Assembly: GCF_030286555.1 (NCBI RefSeq) | Contig: NZ_JASVWF010000003.1 | Coordinates: forward strand, 434,001-498,000 | Length of the DNA stretch: 64,000 nt | Direction of reading: 5' to 3' | Source: Actinomycetospora termitidis | GTDB taxonomy: Bacteria > Actinomycetota > Actinomycetes > Mycobacteriales > Pseudonocardiaceae | Shown: positions 63,764 through 64,000 of the stretch, in pieces | Layout: each line of letters starts with the position of its first letter | Position numbering within the stretch: the stretch's first letter is position 1 | Translations under genes and position numbers: made by a program | The notes under the pieces: generated by a model | What the model was told of the DNA's origin: nothing | The model's database searches: none | The model's input: the letters and a program-made list of their open reading frames with translations, nothing else

Positions 63764-64000
63764 CGTCGCGTGACGTTACCCGGGGTGGCCCCGATCGGCC
63801 TCGGAACGGACACCACGTCGCTGAATGCGACGGACGGGTGTCGAGGTGGATCACGCAGCGGGACCTGAATGCGCCTGACGGGCGCCGTCGACCGCACCGA
63901 ATCCCGATCAGCTCACCCGGAGAAAGCACTCAAGTCGCGCACCGAAGTAGGTGCCACTCGATCGGGGATCTGCCGATACCCACGGCCGTGGTGACCCGTT
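63764..64000. other. window-end noncoding stretch, possible riboswitch fragment
   Basis: No convincing coding frame is present in the last 237 bases. A stretch near 63896-63926 (CGAATCCCGATCAGCTCACC) resembles the 3' core of the ydaO/c-di-AMP riboswitch, which ends with a CCGAAYCCGNCAGCTMACC-like sequence, usually before cell-wall hydrolase or rpf genes. The expected upstream GGGGTGAATC is only weakly matched, so this is tentative. The downstream gene is outside the window. Confidence 0.25.

Overview
This is a high-GC actinobacterial chromosome segment, most likely from Pseudonocardia or another Pseudonocardiaceae. The reasons are the very GC-rich third codon positions, the many GTG starts joined by GTGA/ATGA stop-start overlaps, F420/LLM and mycofactocin-type enzymes, a DUF222-HNH gene with a mycobacterial-type SOS box, and a right-hand block whose gene content and neighbourhoods match the Mycobacterium tuberculosis Rv1095-Rv1112 region (ychF, DUF6542, ispH, lipid-droplet protein, xseA, xseB, DUF4245, glpX, fum, phoH2).

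Layout. 1-7.9 kb holds small housekeeping and accessory genes: a Cys-rich small protein under a putative iron box, a Nudix hydrolase, a pterin dehydratase, an MFS exporter, a class A beta-lactamase lipoprotein, a PEP-mutase/isocitrate-lyase family enzyme and an ABC-F protein. 8.0-11.2 kb is a four-gene operon (ribbon-helix-helix regulator, DUF4097 protein, DrrA/DrrB-type ABC exporter) preceded by a long palindrome. 11.2-16.4 kb has the DUF222-HNH gene, an operon of a mycothiol-dependent-type enzyme, a glyoxalase and an adenosine deaminase-like enzyme, and a divergent alpha/beta hydrolase / LLM flavoenzyme pair.

16.4-44.0 kb is the most striking part: a 27-gene catabolic island. It has a Baeyer-Villiger monooxygenase next to a GDXG esterase/lactonase, two cytochromes P450, two mycofactocin-type SDRs and one NDMA-type alcohol dehydrogenase, three acyl-CoA ligases, a MaoC hydratase, a crotonase, a two-subunit biotin-dependent acyl-CoA carboxylase, three LLM flavoenzymes, five NTF2/SnoaL-fold proteins, a desaturase-like flavoprotein and an epimerase-like VOC protein. 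A TetR repressor sits near the middle. Five copies of one 17-bp operator (TACCAAACGAYCGGTAG-like) lie in front of every apparent transcription unit, including the repressor's own, so the whole island looks like one regulon. I infer a route for a cyclic, probably terpenoid or alicyclic, alcohol/ketone: oxidation to a ketone, Baeyer-Villiger ring expansion, lactone opening, CoA activation, then carboxylation-assisted degradation. No thiolase or acyl-CoA dehydrogenase is in the window.

44.1-64 kb is core genome: a vapB antitoxin with a broken vapC, ychF, an MGMT-family protein that lacks its catalytic Cys, rmuC, DUF6542, ispH, xseAB, glpX, fumarase, an ATP-dependent ligase, a GT1 glycosyltransferase, guaB1, PhoH2 and a DUF885 metalloprotease-like protein. 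Strong GC hairpins separate convergent genes. A 12-14 bp near-palindromic word (core CCCGTCGTCGGGAA) recurs through coding and noncoding DNA on both strands. I saw no rRNA, tRNA, CRISPR array, IS element or prophage.
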